DNA of 36,468 nucleotides from contig DGPE01000034.1 in NCBI GenBank assembly GCA_002390305.1, positions 1 to 36,468 of the forward strand, written 5' to 3'. The translations under genes were made by a program, and so were the position numbers. Source of the DNA: Micrococcales bacterium UBA4448 (GTDB lineage: Bacteria > Actinomycetota > Actinomycetes > Actinomycetales > Microbacteriaceae). Below, in pieces: positions 14,616 to 23,318 of the stretch (within the stretch, counting starts at the first letter, position 1; each line of letters opens with the position of its first letter). Under the pieces are notes generated by a model, which ran no database searches, was not told the DNA's origin, and was given only the letters and a program-made list of their open reading frames with translations.

Positions 14616-17191
14616 TTCTCCACTTCCGCGAATACCAGGTTTGAGACTGAAACGACATCGCTCTCATTGAATTCAAGACTTTCAATGCGTCCCACACTGG
14701 CTAGGTCTTTCTTTAGGCTTTTCATCGAGGCTGGCCCGGTTACAGTTGCCGTTGCGAGCACTGCCTTCATAGAGAGCTTGTTGTCGGACTTGGCCTTTCT
14801 AATCTGAACCAGTGCGGCACTGGCATGCCTTAGAAGTTCTGCATCCGCTCCAATTAGCTCATTTGACTTGGGCCACGCAGCTGTGTGCACGGTTCCTTCT
14901 TGCCACCAGCTCCAAACCTCTTCGGTCGCGAATGGAATAAATGGTGCAAATAACCTGACTAGAACGCCCAGCGCTTGACGCAGGGCTAGAACGGCACTCC
15001 CTATCTCTTGGTCTGTGAAGTCGCCCTTTCCATAGGCGCGCTCTTTGACCAGTTCTAGGTAATCATCGGTGAAGTTCCAGAAAAAGGACTCAGTTAGCTC
15101 GAGCGCCTTGGTGTGGTCATACTTCTCGAAGGCTTCAGTGGCGCTGGTTGTTACTTTCTGAAGCGCCGCGAGCATTGATTTGTCAACTGGTTCTGTGACC
15201 TCGGAGGTCCCTTTAGGAAGCTCGAAGCTCAATGCGAAGCGAGCGGCATTTAGAAGCTTGATTGCAAGCCTTCGCCCTACCTTCATCTGACCTTCATCAA
15301 AGGCCGCATCGGTTCCCAGTCTTGCCGAAGCCGCCCAATATCGAACGGCATCAGAACCGTGGGTTTCAAGAATTTCGTTTGGAACTACGACATTGCCCTT
15401 GGATTTGGACATCTTCTTGCGATCTGGATCAAGTATCCACCCCGAAATAGCCGCGTGTTTCCAAGGGGCTTGTCCGTGTTCAAGCTCAGATCTGACCAGC
15501 GTTGAAAATAGCCAAGTCCTGATGATGTCTTGCCCCTGGGGCCGAAGATCATAGGGAAAGACCTTGGCAAACTTCTCATCATCGGTTAGCCAACCGCCGG
15601 CAAGTTGAGGGGTAAGTGATGATGTCGCCCAGGTGTCCATGATGTCCAGTTCACCAACAAAACCGCCCGGGACGCCTCGCTGGCTTTCAGGAAAGCCCGA
15701 AGGAGTGTCACTGGATGGGTCCACCGGAAGCTGAGCATCGGTTGGTGTAATTGGATTTTCATAATCAGGATTACCGTCAGCATCCAATGGATACCAGAGT
15801 GGAAGTGGAACTCCAAAGAACCTCTGCCGAGAAATCAACCAATCACCGTTTAGGCCGTTGATCCAGTCTTCGAGCCGCACTCTCATGAAATCAGGGTGGA
15901 AACTGACTTCCTTTCCCAGAGCTATCAATCGCTCGGCAATGGCTTTGTCATTGCCACCATTTTTTATGTACCACTGCCTGGTAGAAACTATTTCTAGAGG
16001 CTTATCGCCCTTTTCGAAGAATTTCACAGGGTGAGTAATTGGTTTTGATTCGCCAATCATGTCACCTGATTGCTGAAGTTCTCTGACAATGATGTCTTTG
16101 GCTGTAAAGACTGTTTTACCAGCAAGTTCGCTATATAGGCTGGCTCCAGGACCCGCTGCAACAGCTTCAGGCGCATCTGAGATTATGCGTCCATCAAAAC
16201 CAATAATTGTGCGGTTGGGTAATTTCAGCTCTCTCCACCAAATTACGTCGGTGACATCACCGAAGGTGCAGATCATTGCAATTCCAGAGCCCTTATCAAT
16301 TTGGGCGAGTCGGTGGGCAAGAATTGGCACCTCTACTCCGAACAGCGGAGTTGTTGCCGTTTTGCCGAATAGATGTGCGTAGCGTTCGTCTTCTGGGTGT
16401 GCAACAAGAGCTACGCAGGCGGGAATCAGTTCAGGCCGAGTGGTTTCGATAAAGATTTTGCCTTCTGGGCCATCAAAACCGATCCGGTGATAAGCACCTG
16501 GCATCTCGCGGTCTTCTAATTCGGCCTGAGCCACGGCGGTGCGGAAGTTCACGTCCCAAAGAGTGGGAGCCATCTGAGAGTAGGCTTCGTCTCGCTCTAG
16601 GTTATTCAAGAAAGCTTTTTGAGAAATCAGCTGCGATTCTTTAGAAATGGTTCGGTAACTTTGTGCCCAGTCGACCGAGAGTCCTAGGTCCCGCCATAAG
16701 TTCTCGAAAGTCTTCTCATCCTCTTCGGTGAGCTGTTCGCAAAGTGCGATGAAGTTCTGTCGAGATATAGGAAGCTGGTCTTGCACCCTGGTGGATTTGT
16801 TATCGCCACCAATTTGCGGTGGCTGAAAATTCTTATCAAATGGCAAAGTCGGGTCGCATCGGACGCCGTAATAGTTCTGAACGCGTCGCTCTGTGGGAAG
16901 GCCGTTGTCGTCCCAACCCATTGGGTAATAGACAGCGCAACCATTCATTCGCTTGTATCTTGCTACTACATCGGTGTGCGTATAGCTAAACACGTGGCCA
17001 ACATGAAGTGAGCCTGAGGCTGTTGGAGGAGGTGTGTCAATCGAGTAGATTTCTTCCTTTGGCGCGGAGTCATCAAATTTATAAACCGCATTTGACTCCC
17101 AAACAGGAGCCCATTTGGACTCCAGGCCCTCTACAGAAGCCTTTTCTGGAACAGCGGCTGGCCTTGTTGGTTCTGGGGTTGCATTATTCAA
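14612..17191 (-). CDS. valS: Valyl-tRNA synthetase, archaeal-type
   Basis: An 859-residue class Ia synthetase charging tRNA-Val. HVGH is at 63-66 (HIGH motif) and KMSKS at 593-597; an editing domain lies between them (about 210-400). After the first motif it reads GWDDNGLPTERRVQNYYGV, the archaeal/rickettsial form, in place of the GTDHAGIATQ form of most bacterial ValRS. It also lacks the long C-terminal coiled coil of the canonical enzyme, ending shortly after the anticodon-binding domain and a small domain (SVGRIESLEF). This form is known from a subset of bacteria, including actinobacteria. The start is divergent from ileS across 73 bases, which must hold both promoters. The stop shares TTAA with the convergent transporter. 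Confidence 0.96.
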   Translation of the reverse strand: MNNATPEPTRPAAVPEKASVEGLESKWAPVWESNAVYKFDDSAPKEEIYSIDTPPPTASGSLHVGHVFSYTHTDVVARYKRMNGCAVYYPMGWDDNGLPTERRVQNYYGVRCDPTLPFDKNFQPPQIGGDNKSTRVQDQLPISRQNFIALCEQLTEEDEKTFENLWRDLGLSVDWAQSYRTISKESQLISQKAFLNNLERDEAYSQMAPTLWDVNFRTAVAQAELEDREMPGAYHRIGFDGPEGKIFIETTRPELIPACVALVAHPEDERYAHLFGKTATTPLFGVEVPILAHRLAQIDKGSGIAMICTFGDVTDVIWWRELKLPNRTIIGFDGRIISDAPEAVAAGPGASLYSELAGKTVFTAKDIIVRELQQSGDMIGESKPITHPVKFFEKGDKPLEIVSTRQWYIKNGGNDKAIAERLIALGKEVSFHPDFMRVRLEDWINGLNGDWLISRQRFFGVPLPLWYPLDADGNPDYENPITPTDAQLPVDPSSDTPSGFPESQRGVPGGFVGELDIMDTWATSSLTPQLAGGWLTDDEKFAKVFPYDLRPQGQDIIRTWLFSTLVRSELEHGQAPWKHAAISGWILDPDRKKMSKSKGNVVVPNEILETHGSDAVRYWAASARLGTDAAFDEGQMKVGRRLAIKLLNAARFALSFELPKGTSEVTEPVDKSMLAALQKVTTSATEAFEKYDHTKALELTESFFWNFTDDYLELVKERAYGKGDFTDQEIGSAVLALRQALGVLVRLFAPFIPFATEEVWSWWQEGTVHTAAWPKSNELIGADAELLRHASAALVQIRKAKSDNKLSMKAVLATATVTGPASMKSLKKDLASVGRIESLEFNESDVVSVSNLVFAEVEN

Positions 17192-17264
17192 TGGGTATGA
17201 CCTCGGTATATTCGTAGTCTCTAGATTAACATTGTTCTTGACCGTTCACTCTCCGAAAGCATTG

Positions 17265-20200
17265 ATGTATCCAAAGCACAGTAATTCTCCCCAGGGCCCA
17301 AAGGCGTCCCCTTCCTTTCCAGATGTTGAAAAGGAAGTCTTGGCCTACTGGGAAAAAGACGGAACTTTCCAGGAGTCAATAGATCAGAGATCGGCAGCGG
17401 ATGCTCCCGAGTTTGTTTTTTATGACGGCCCGCCATTTGCTAACGGCTTGCCGCACTACGGCCACCTGCTCACCGGATACGTAAAAGACTTGGTTCCGCG
17501 CTACAAAACAATGCGGGGCAATCGAGTCGAGAGAAGATTTGGTTGGGACACTCACGGCCTTCCAGCGGAAGTGGAAGCCGAGCGGCTACTGGGGATTTCT
17601 GGCCGCCCTGAAATCGAAAAATATGGTGTCGACAAATTTAATGAATTTTGCAAAACATCAGTCTTGAAATACACCGAGGACTGGCGAAGTTACATAACCA
17701 GGCAAGCTCGCTGGGTTGATTTTGATAATGACTATAAAACATTGGATAAGGATTACACCGAGAGTGTTATCTGGGCATTCCAGGAGCTCTACAACAAGGG
17801 CCTAATTTATGAGGGTTTCAAGGTTCTTGCCTATTGCTGGCGCTGTGAAACACCTCTTTCAAATCACGAACTCCGCATGGACGACGAGGTGTACCGGGAC
17901 AGGCAAGACCAATCGGTAACCGTTACATTCCCGATCACAACGGAGGGCGAATTCAAAGGCGTTAAGGTCTTGGCTTGGACTACAACTCCTTGGACTTTGC
18001 CAACAAACTTTGCCCTGGCAGTAGGTCCAGAAATTGAATATGCATTGGTGGCCGCTCCAGCAAGTGAACTGGGTGCGGGACATTATCTAATTGCTTCGGC
18101 ACTAATTGGGGGTTACCTCAAGGAGTTGGGCTTTGAAGACATCGAATCAGCCAAATTCGCGGTTTCTAAAACTTTCAAGGGCTCTGAGCTAGCCGGCTTG
18201 AGGTATGAGCCAATTTTTGATTTCTATACCGACGCAAGCAAATTTGATGTGGAGAACGCTTGGCAGGTTTTAGTTGGGGACTACGTAACAGCGGAAGATG
18301 GAACTGGCATTGTCCACCAAGCACCGGCATATGGTGAAGATGACCAGATGCTTTGTAACGCCGCCGGAATTCCCACCTATGTCTCGGTAAACGAGCGCGG
18401 GCAATTCACCTCTCTCATAGCTCCTTACGAGGGCCAGCATGTTTTTGATGCCAATAAGCCAATCACCAAGGATCTAAAGGACGCGGGGAGGCTCTTTCGT
18501 CAAGCTTCTTATGAGCACAGCTACCCGCACTGCTACAGGTGTAAGAACCCACTCATCTACAAGGCGGTCTCGTCTTGGTTCGTGGAGACTACGAAAGTCC
18601 GCGATCGTATGTTGGAGCTAAATCAAGAGATTAACTGGGTGCCAGAGCACACCAAGAACGGAAGTTTCGGCAAGTGGCTTGAAAACGTCAGAGACTGGGC
18701 GATTTCCAGAAACCGATTCTGGGGAGCCCCGATTCCAGTCTGGAAGTCAGACGATCCGAATTATCCACGCATTGATGTATACGGTTCGCTCGATGAAATG
18801 GAGCGGGACTTCGGGGTGCGACCGAAGGACTTCCACAGGCCTGTGATTGACGAACTGACCAGACCAAACCCGGATGACCCAACTGGCAAATCTACAATGC
18901 GCCGTGTTCCAGAGGTTCTGGATTGCTGGTTCGAGTCAGGTTCTATGCCTTTTGCACAGGTTCACTACCCGTTCGAGAATCAAGACTGGTTTGAAACTCA
19001 TTTCCCAGGGGACTTCATCGTTGAGTATGTTGGCCAAACCAGGGGTTGGTTCTACACGCTTCACGTTCTGTCCACTGCGTTATTTGATCGACCTGCATTC
19101 AAGAACAGCGTTAGTCATGGCATTGTCCTTGGCAATGACGGGCAGAAGATGTCTAAAAGCCTTAGAAATTACCCGGATGTGAACGAGGTTTTCGATCGCG
19201 ATGGTTCCGATGCGATGCGATGGTTTTTAATGTCCAGCCCGATCTTGCGCGGTGGAAACATAGCCGTCACGGAACAGGGAATCAGGGAAGGCGTTCGTCA
19301 GGCGCTGTTGCCGCTTTGGAATACCTATTACTTCTTTGCCCTCTACGCAAACGCTTCCGAATACACGGCCAGTCCTTCGATGGCTTCCAGTCAACTGCTC
19401 GATAGATATATCTTGGCGAAGACTCGAGACTTGATCGCTCTAGTGAGTGAAGACCTAGATGCGTTTGATAGCTTCTCGGCATCAGGCAGAGTGCGAGAGT
19501 TCGCCGAGGTCCTAACCAATTGGTACGTCCGTCGTTCCAGAGACAGATTCTGGGCCGGGGACAAAGATGCCTTTGACACTCTTTACACCGTTCTCGAGGC
19601 AACATTCAGAGTGGTAGCGCCGATGATGCCATTGGTTGCTGAGGAAATGTGGCGGGGGCTAACAAATGGTCGTTCCGTTCACCTAGAGAGTTGGCCAGAG
19701 GCCGAGGAGTTCACCTCTGACTCTGAGCTAGTGCGTGACATGGATGCAATCAGGGAAGCGGCCTCGATTGGCCTTTCTTTGCGCAAAAGTGCAGGGCTGC
19801 GTGTGCGTCTTCCGCTTGCAAAGCTCACAGTGGCGGTTTCTGAGCTGGGAGCATTGAACGATTATGCGGAACTGCTTGCGGATGAGCTGAATGTTAAGCA
19901 GGTTGATCTCATTCAGGCTGATTCGGGAACGGCTAAACAATTCGGTCTCGAGCATTCTCTTATCGTGAACGCAAGAGTGTTGGGACCGAGGGTTGGAAAA
20001 GATGTCCAACGCATCATCGTCGAGTCAAAAAAAGGAAATTGGCAATCAACTCCAGACGGTGTAACCGTGGACGGAACATTGCTAGAAGAAGCTGAGTATG
20101 AACTGAGCTTGGTTCCAGGTGCCGAGTCCAACGACCAAATCGTCGGCATCACCAGCTACGGATTTATATTGTTAGACACCAAGCTCTCTGCCGAATTACT

Positions 20201-20453
20201 GGCAGAAGGAGTGGCTCGAGACACAATTCGTCATGTTCAACAGGCACGCAAGGACGCTGGGCTCGATGTGTCTGATCGTATATCTTTGACCCTGCTGGCT
20301 GATGAGGAATCAGCAGCTGCCCTGAGCAAGCACCAGGAATTGATTGCTCGAGAAACCCTGGCCGTTGAAATTTCTATTAAGGCCTCCGAGGTCCAATCCG
20401 GCTTGAGTGTCGGAGAAACAGGCCAGCTCGAGATTGCGCTTAGAAAAAATTGA
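17265..20453 (+). CDS. ileS: Isoleucyl-tRNA synthetase, type 2 (eukaryote-like)
   Basis: A 1062-residue class Ia synthetase charging tRNA-Ile. HYGH is at 64-67 (PPFANGLPHYGHLLTGYVKD) and KMSKS at 628-632. The sequence RRFGWDTHGLPAEVEAE and the long C-terminal region without the zinc finger of bacterial type-1 IleRS mark it as type 2, the eukaryote-like class associated with low mupirocin sensitivity. The frame is open further upstream, but that part runs through valS antisense, and ATG 17265 gives the usual family start. No T-box leader fits in the 73 bases before it. Its TGA overlaps the TTG start of folC, so folC is coupled. Confidence 0.96.
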   Translation: MYPKHSNSPQGPKASPSFPDVEKEVLAYWEKDGTFQESIDQRSAADAPEFVFYDGPPFANGLPHYGHLLTGYVKDLVPRYKTMRGNRVERRFGWDTHGLPAEVEAERLLGISGRPEIEKYGVDKFNEFCKTSVLKYTEDWRSYITRQARWVDFDNDYKTLDKDYTESVIWAFQELYNKGLIYEGFKVLAYCWRCETPLSNHELRMDDEVYRDRQDQSVTVTFPITTEGEFKGVKVLAWTTTPWTLPTNFALAVGPEIEYALVAAPASELGAGHYLIASALIGGYLKELGFEDIESAKFAVSKTFKGSELAGLRYEPIFDFYTDASKFDVENAWQVLVGDYVTAEDGTGIVHQAPAYGEDDQMLCNAAGIPTYVSVNERGQFTSLIAPYEGQHVFDANKPITKDLKDAGRLFRQASYEHSYPHCYRCKNPLIYKAVSSWFVETTKVRDRMLELNQEINWVPEHTKNGSFGKWLENVRDWAISRNRFWGAPIPVWKSDDPNYPRIDVYGSLDEMERDFGVRPKDFHRPVIDELTRPNPDDPTGKSTMRRVPEVLDCWFESGSMPFAQVHYPFENQDWFETHFPGDFIVEYVGQTRGWFYTLHVLSTALFDRPAFKNSVSHGIVLGNDGQKMSKSLRNYPDVNEVFDRDGSDAMRWFLMSSPILRGGNIAVTEQGIREGVRQALLPLWNTYYFFALYANASEYTASPSMASSQLLDRYILAKTRDLIALVSEDLDAFDSFSASGRVREFAEVLTNWYVRRSRDRFWAGDKDAFDTLYTVLEATFRVVAPMMPLVAEEMWRGLTNGRSVHLESWPEAEEFTSDSELVRDMDAIREAASIGLSLRKSAGLRVRLPLAKLTVAVSELGALNDYAELLADELNVKQVDLIQADSGTAKQFGLEHSLIVNARVLGPRVGKDVQRIIVESKKGNWQSTPDGVTVDGTLLEEAEYELSLVPGAESNDQIVGITSYGFILLDTKLSAELLAEGVARDTIRHVQQARKDAGLDVSDRISLTLLADEESAAALSKHQELIARETLAVEISIKASEVQSGLSVGETGQLEIALRKN

Positions 20454-21790
20454 CGGATTTGCCAACTGACCCGAGGCTTTTAGAAGTCCTAGATTCCCTT
20501 TATGCCAGGCAGCCAGAGAATCAAATCCGACCCAGGCTTGAACCAACAAGACGCTTGGTCGAATACATGGGAAGCCCACAGGAGAACTTCAAGATAGTTC
20601 ACATAACTGGAACCAATGGAAAAACCTCAACTGCAAGAATCATCGAAAGACTGCTTCGTGAGCATGGTCTTCGAACGGGCAGGCTAACCAGTCCGCACCT
20701 TGTTCACTTTAATGAGCGCATTGCCCTTGACGGTGAAGCGGTGTCCGACCAAAGGATTATCGATGCCTTTGAGGAAAACGAGTCTTTGATGGACCTGGTC
20801 GATTCTGAGTTGGAGGAGCAGGGAGAGCCACCCCTTACTTTTTTCGAGGCCATGACGGCCCTGGCTTTTCATATTTTTTCGGATGCACCGATTGACGTTT
20901 TAGTTTTAGAGGTTGGTATCGGTGGGGAATGGGATGCCACAAATGTGGCAGATGCCGATGTTGCGGTTTTTACAACCATCGCACTGGACCACCAGAAAAC
21001 ACTTGGCAACACGGTCGAAGAAATCGCTAATACGAAATCGGGGATTATCAAACCCAAGTCAATTGTGGTTTCCAGCACACAGCAAAAGTCTGTGGAATCT
21101 ATTCTCCGTGCCCGTGCTGAAAACGAATTCTTAATGGCGGACATGGAATTTAGGCTTTCTGAGGTAGAGCCGGACGGTTACGGGACCAGGTTCTCTCTAA
21201 CGGGCCTTTGGCAGCAGTACCCGTTACTTTGGATGCCAATCATCGGCCAACATCAAGCCGAAAATGCAGCCACAGCAATCGCTGCAACGGAGGCCTTTCT
21301 CGGGCGTGGTATTGCAGATGAGGTGATCCGAAGTGCCATGGCTGACGCTCTTACACCGGGTCGGATGCAAGTCGTGAGCAAAGAACCATTGGTTGTCCTA
21401 GACGGAGCACACAACGCCGCCGGTTTGGCCAGCTTCAGAACTTCTCTCCAATTCCACTTTGGGTCGCCAAAGGCCATCGGCGTCGTTGGAATGCTAGGAG
21501 ACAAGGATGTCTGGAGTGGCGCAAGGGAGTTAGCCGGAGTATTTGACCACCTGATCCTCACCACTGCACCGGGCAGCCGAGGACTCCCGGCATTAGAACT
21601 CGCCGATGTTTTTAGTAGTGAGGGCGTCGAAGTTGAGGATATTGAAGATGATTTTTGGCAAGCCTACGAGCAAGCAATTAGGCTGGGACAGAAGACCAAC
21701 AAACCAGTGTTCGTTACCGGTTCGCTCTACTTAGTAGGTGCAGTCCTGGAAAGACTTCAGATGCAAGACAAGGAAGACATTGCGGAATAG
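20450..21790 (+). CDS. folC: Bifunctional dihydrofolate synthase / folylpolyglutamate synthase
   Basis: A 446-residue Mur-ligase-like enzyme that adds glutamate to dihydropteroate and then extends the polyglutamate tail of folates. The P-loop ITGTNGKTSTAR starts at residue 52, followed by LTSPHLVHFNERI, the Mg-binding EVGIGGEWDATN, and the C-terminal domain with VVLDGAHNAAG. It starts with TTG in a TTGA overlap with the ileS stop, without a strong ribosome-binding site, so it relies on coupling. Its last 11 bases overlap the DUF4233 gene. The order ileS-folC-DUF4233-ndk is a common actinobacterial arrangement. Confidence 0.95.
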   Translation: MTDLPTDPRLLEVLDSLYARQPENQIRPRLEPTRRLVEYMGSPQENFKIVHITGTNGKTSTARIIERLLREHGLRTGRLTSPHLVHFNERIALDGEAVSDQRIIDAFEENESLMDLVDSELEEQGEPPLTFFEAMTALAFHIFSDAPIDVLVLEVGIGGEWDATNVADADVAVFTTIALDHQKTLGNTVEEIANTKSGIIKPKSIVVSSTQQKSVESILRARAENEFLMADMEFRLSEVEPDGYGTRFSLTGLWQQYPLLWMPIIGQHQAENAATAIAATEAFLGRGIADEVIRSAMADALTPGRMQVVSKEPLVVLDGAHNAAGLASFRTSLQFHFGSPKAIGVVGMLGDKDVWSGARELAGVFDHLILTTAPGSRGLPALELADVFSSEGVEVEDIEDDFWQAYEQAIRLGQKTNKPVFVTGSLYLVGAVLERLQMQDKEDIAE

Positions 21791-22184
21791 ATCCTCAAAA
21801 AGAGCATTGGCCTCAATCGCACTTAGCTTTGAAGCATTCGTGGTGTTCTTTGCCACGCTAACTGCCTTTGGCCTGAAGGCTTCGGATATAAGCTCTAACC
21901 TTCCCCGAGTTGAAATTATTTGGGCAATTGGATTATCGATCTCTTTGCTCTGCATCATCACTCCGGCGATTTTGTCTAAACCTTTTGGGTATTGGGTTGG
22001 TGGGTTGATTCAGGTTGCTGTTGTGGCATCTGGGTTCTGGCTGTGGGGGATGTTTGTGATTGGCTCGATGGTTGCCGGGATGTGGATTTGGGCACTGGTT
22101 GCCGGTGGCACAATCGACAAGGCAAGAGCAAACTTTGACAAAATGAAGGAAGAAGGCATCGATGCAGACCCTAGTTCTGATTAA
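21780..22184 (+). CDS. DUF4233 membrane protein
   Basis: A small membrane protein of 134 residues if translation begins at TTG 21780, which follows AAGGAAG at 21770-21776. A GTG at 21738 is also in frame but would add a poorly conserved, charged stretch. The sequence has four hydrophobic segments (ALSFEAFVVFFATLTAF; IIWAIGLSISLLCIITPAI; GYWVGGLIQVAVVASGFWL; MFVIGSMVAGMWIWALV) and a soluble acidic tail. DUF4233 proteins are found between folC and ndk in many actinobacteria; their function is not known. The 3' end overlaps ndk by 23 bases. Confidence 0.85.
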   Translation: MRNRSSKRALASIALSFEAFVVFFATLTAFGLKASDISSNLPRVEIIWAIGLSISLLCIITPAILSKPFGYWVGGLIQVAVVASGFWLWGMFVIGSMVAGMWIWALVAGGTIDKARANFDKMKEEGIDADPSSD

Positions 22185-22575
22185 ACCAGACGGCGTGAAA
22201 CGCAACTTGATAGGAGAGATAATCTCTCGTTGCGAAGCTAAAGGATATTCGGTGGTCGAGCTTATAAAGCTTGAACCCTCCAGAGAGCAACTGGCAAAGC
22301 ACTACCTGGAGCATGAGGGCAAAGCCTTCTATGAACCCCTGATGGAGTTCATGCTTTCAGGGCCGATTGTTGCAATCGCCCTCGAGGGTGAGCGAGTAAT
22401 AGAAGGATTTAGGTCTCTTGCTGGGGCTACGGAACCAACCCTGGCTGCTCCGGGAACCATCAGGGGAGATCTTGGAAGAGACTGGGGCACAAAGGTTGTT
22501 CAGAATCTGGTTCATGGATCTGATTCTGAGGAAAGTGCAGCTAGGGAGCTAGAGATCTGGTTCGGTAAGAGCTAA
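22162..22575 (+). CDS. ndk: Nucleoside diphosphate kinase
   Basis: A 137-residue NDPK that passes the terminal phosphate of ATP to NDPs and dNDPs. The N-terminus TLVLIKPDGVKRNLIGEII and the active-site stretch RGDLGRDWGTKVVQNLVHGSDS, with the phospho-accepting His118, are diagnostic. The ATG lies inside the end of the DUF4233 gene (23-base overlap in another frame), so the folC-DUF4233-ndk group is one transcript. Its TAA overlaps the TAG of the convergent VKOR-like gene by four bases (CTAA), leaving no room for a terminator. Confidence 0.97.
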   Translation: MQTLVLIKPDGVKRNLIGEIISRCEAKGYSVVELIKLEPSREQLAKHYLEHEGKAFYEPLMEFMLSGPIVAIALEGERVIEGFRSLAGATEPTLAAPGTIRGDLGRDWGTKVVQNLVHGSDSEESAARELEIWFGKS

Positions 22576-23138
22576 ACCAGCGTTATCCAGTAGTCCCAAA
22601 ACTGAATGAGAATTAGCACAACCATCACCATGACGCTCAGGAGAGCCAGCACCCAGGCCCACGAGTAAATGAAGCGTCCCAGCTTTATGTTCGGCCCGAG
22701 GTGGCCATCCTGCATCGTTTTGCCCAATAGCATCCAGAACAGTGGAATTGTCGCAGCCCAAGAAACCATGCAATAGATACACAGGGCTCCGATGTCATAC
22801 ACGGATTGAGTGAAAAGCCAGATCACAAATCCCATTGCGAAGACGTGTCCCACCAAGAACAGGCGCCAAAACCAAGGGGCAAATGTGGCACCCGCCAAGA
22901 TCGCCATACCTACCAAAATTGGTGCGAAAAATGCAGCAATTCCAATTAGGGGGTTTGGAAATCCCAATAGTGCCGCCTGTTCACTGAGCATCACTGACTT
23001 ACAGCTGATAAGTGGCGAAATGTCACATGATGTTGACAGCTCTGGATTCTCGGCGACGCGAAGCCTTTCAAGTGTTAAACCAAAGCTGGCAATCCAGCCC
23101 ATGACACCCATGGAAATCAACGCAATTGGAAATAGCAT
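22572..23138 (-). CDS. Vitamin K epoxide reductase family protein (VKOR-like)
   Basis: A 188-residue four- or five-helix membrane protein of the VKOR family. In bacteria these re-oxidise periplasmic disulfide catalysts, passing electrons to quinone in place of DsbB. The loop cysteines are Cys38 and Cys46 (SCDISPLISCKSV, C-x7-C) and the redox pair near the quinone is Cys120 and Cys123 (CIYC). No thioredoxin domain is fused and no DsbA-like partner is encoded nearby. The ATG has a -10-like GATAAT six bases upstream on its strand and no Shine-Dalgarno sequence, so it may be leaderless. It is a single-gene unit between ndk (convergent) and rne (divergent). An unusual inverted repeat lies about 50 bases upstream. 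Confidence 0.9.
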   Translation of the reverse strand: MLFPIALISMGVMGWIASFGLTLERLRVAENPELSTSCDISPLISCKSVMLSEQAALLGFPNPLIGIAAFFAPILVGMAILAGATFAPWFWRLFLVGHVFAMGFVIWLFTQSVYDIGALCIYCMVSWAATIPLFWMLLGKTMQDGHLGPNIKLGRFIYSWAWVLALLSVMVMVVLILIQFWDYWITLV

Positions 23139-23144
23139 GCTTCA

Positions 23145-23150
23145 ATTATC
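23145..23150 (-). promoter_or_regulatory. Candidate -10 box for a leaderless VKOR transcript
   Basis: On the minus strand GATAAT lies six bases before the VKOR-like ATG, the same geometry as at the antiporter gene, and no Shine-Dalgarno sequence is present. A clear -35 box is not seen, which leaves room for activation through the inverted repeat 38 bases further upstream. Confidence 0.4.
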
Positions 23151-23187
23151 GCATTTTGGTAACAACTCGTGTCATACTCTTACTCAG

Positions 23188-23207
23188 ATGCAAACACACT
23201 TGCATCG
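23188..23207. repeat. Perfect inverted repeat GATGCAA-N6-TTGCATC
   Basis: Two exact 7-base arms (23188-23194 and 23201-23207) are separated by ACACAC in the 180-base gap between the VKOR-like gene and rne. It has no T-tract, so it is not an intrinsic terminator. It lies 50 bases upstream of the VKOR start and about 58 bases upstream of the candidate rne -35 element, a place that suits a regulator-binding site acting on either gene. A hairpin in a longer transcript is the alternative. Confidence 0.5.
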
Positions 23208-23264
23208 AAGATTTATTCGGCGAGCGATGTGCCCCGAAGATGAGAATTAGATTCCGGCTGAGGC

Positions 23265-23291
23265 TTGAATTACGAGAATGGCCCCTAGGGT
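23265..23291 (+). promoter_or_regulatory. Candidate rne promoter
   Basis: TTGAAT (23265-23270) and TAGGGT (23286-23291) are separated by 15 bases, short of the ideal 17. A start point near 23298 would exclude the GTG at 23292 as a start codon and favours ATG 23319, which is preceded by GAAGG. Confidence 0.4.
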
Positions 23292-23318
23292 GTGAACCGA
23301 GTGGCTTTGAAGGCATTA

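Noticed and set aside
17192..17264. Possible T-box leader for ileS, as found in some actinobacteria
   Set aside because: Only 73 bases separate valS and ileS, with no T-box-like conserved sequence or specifier stem, and part of it must serve as promoter for valS.
17115..17264. Longer IleRS starting upstream of ATG 17265
   Set aside because: The upstream part of the frame is antisense to the valS start and does not resemble the family N-terminus.
21738..21779. GTG 21738 as start of the DUF4233 gene
   Set aside because: It has no ribosome-binding site and adds a charged, folC-derived stretch; TTG 21780 follows AAGGAAG and gives the expected N-terminus.
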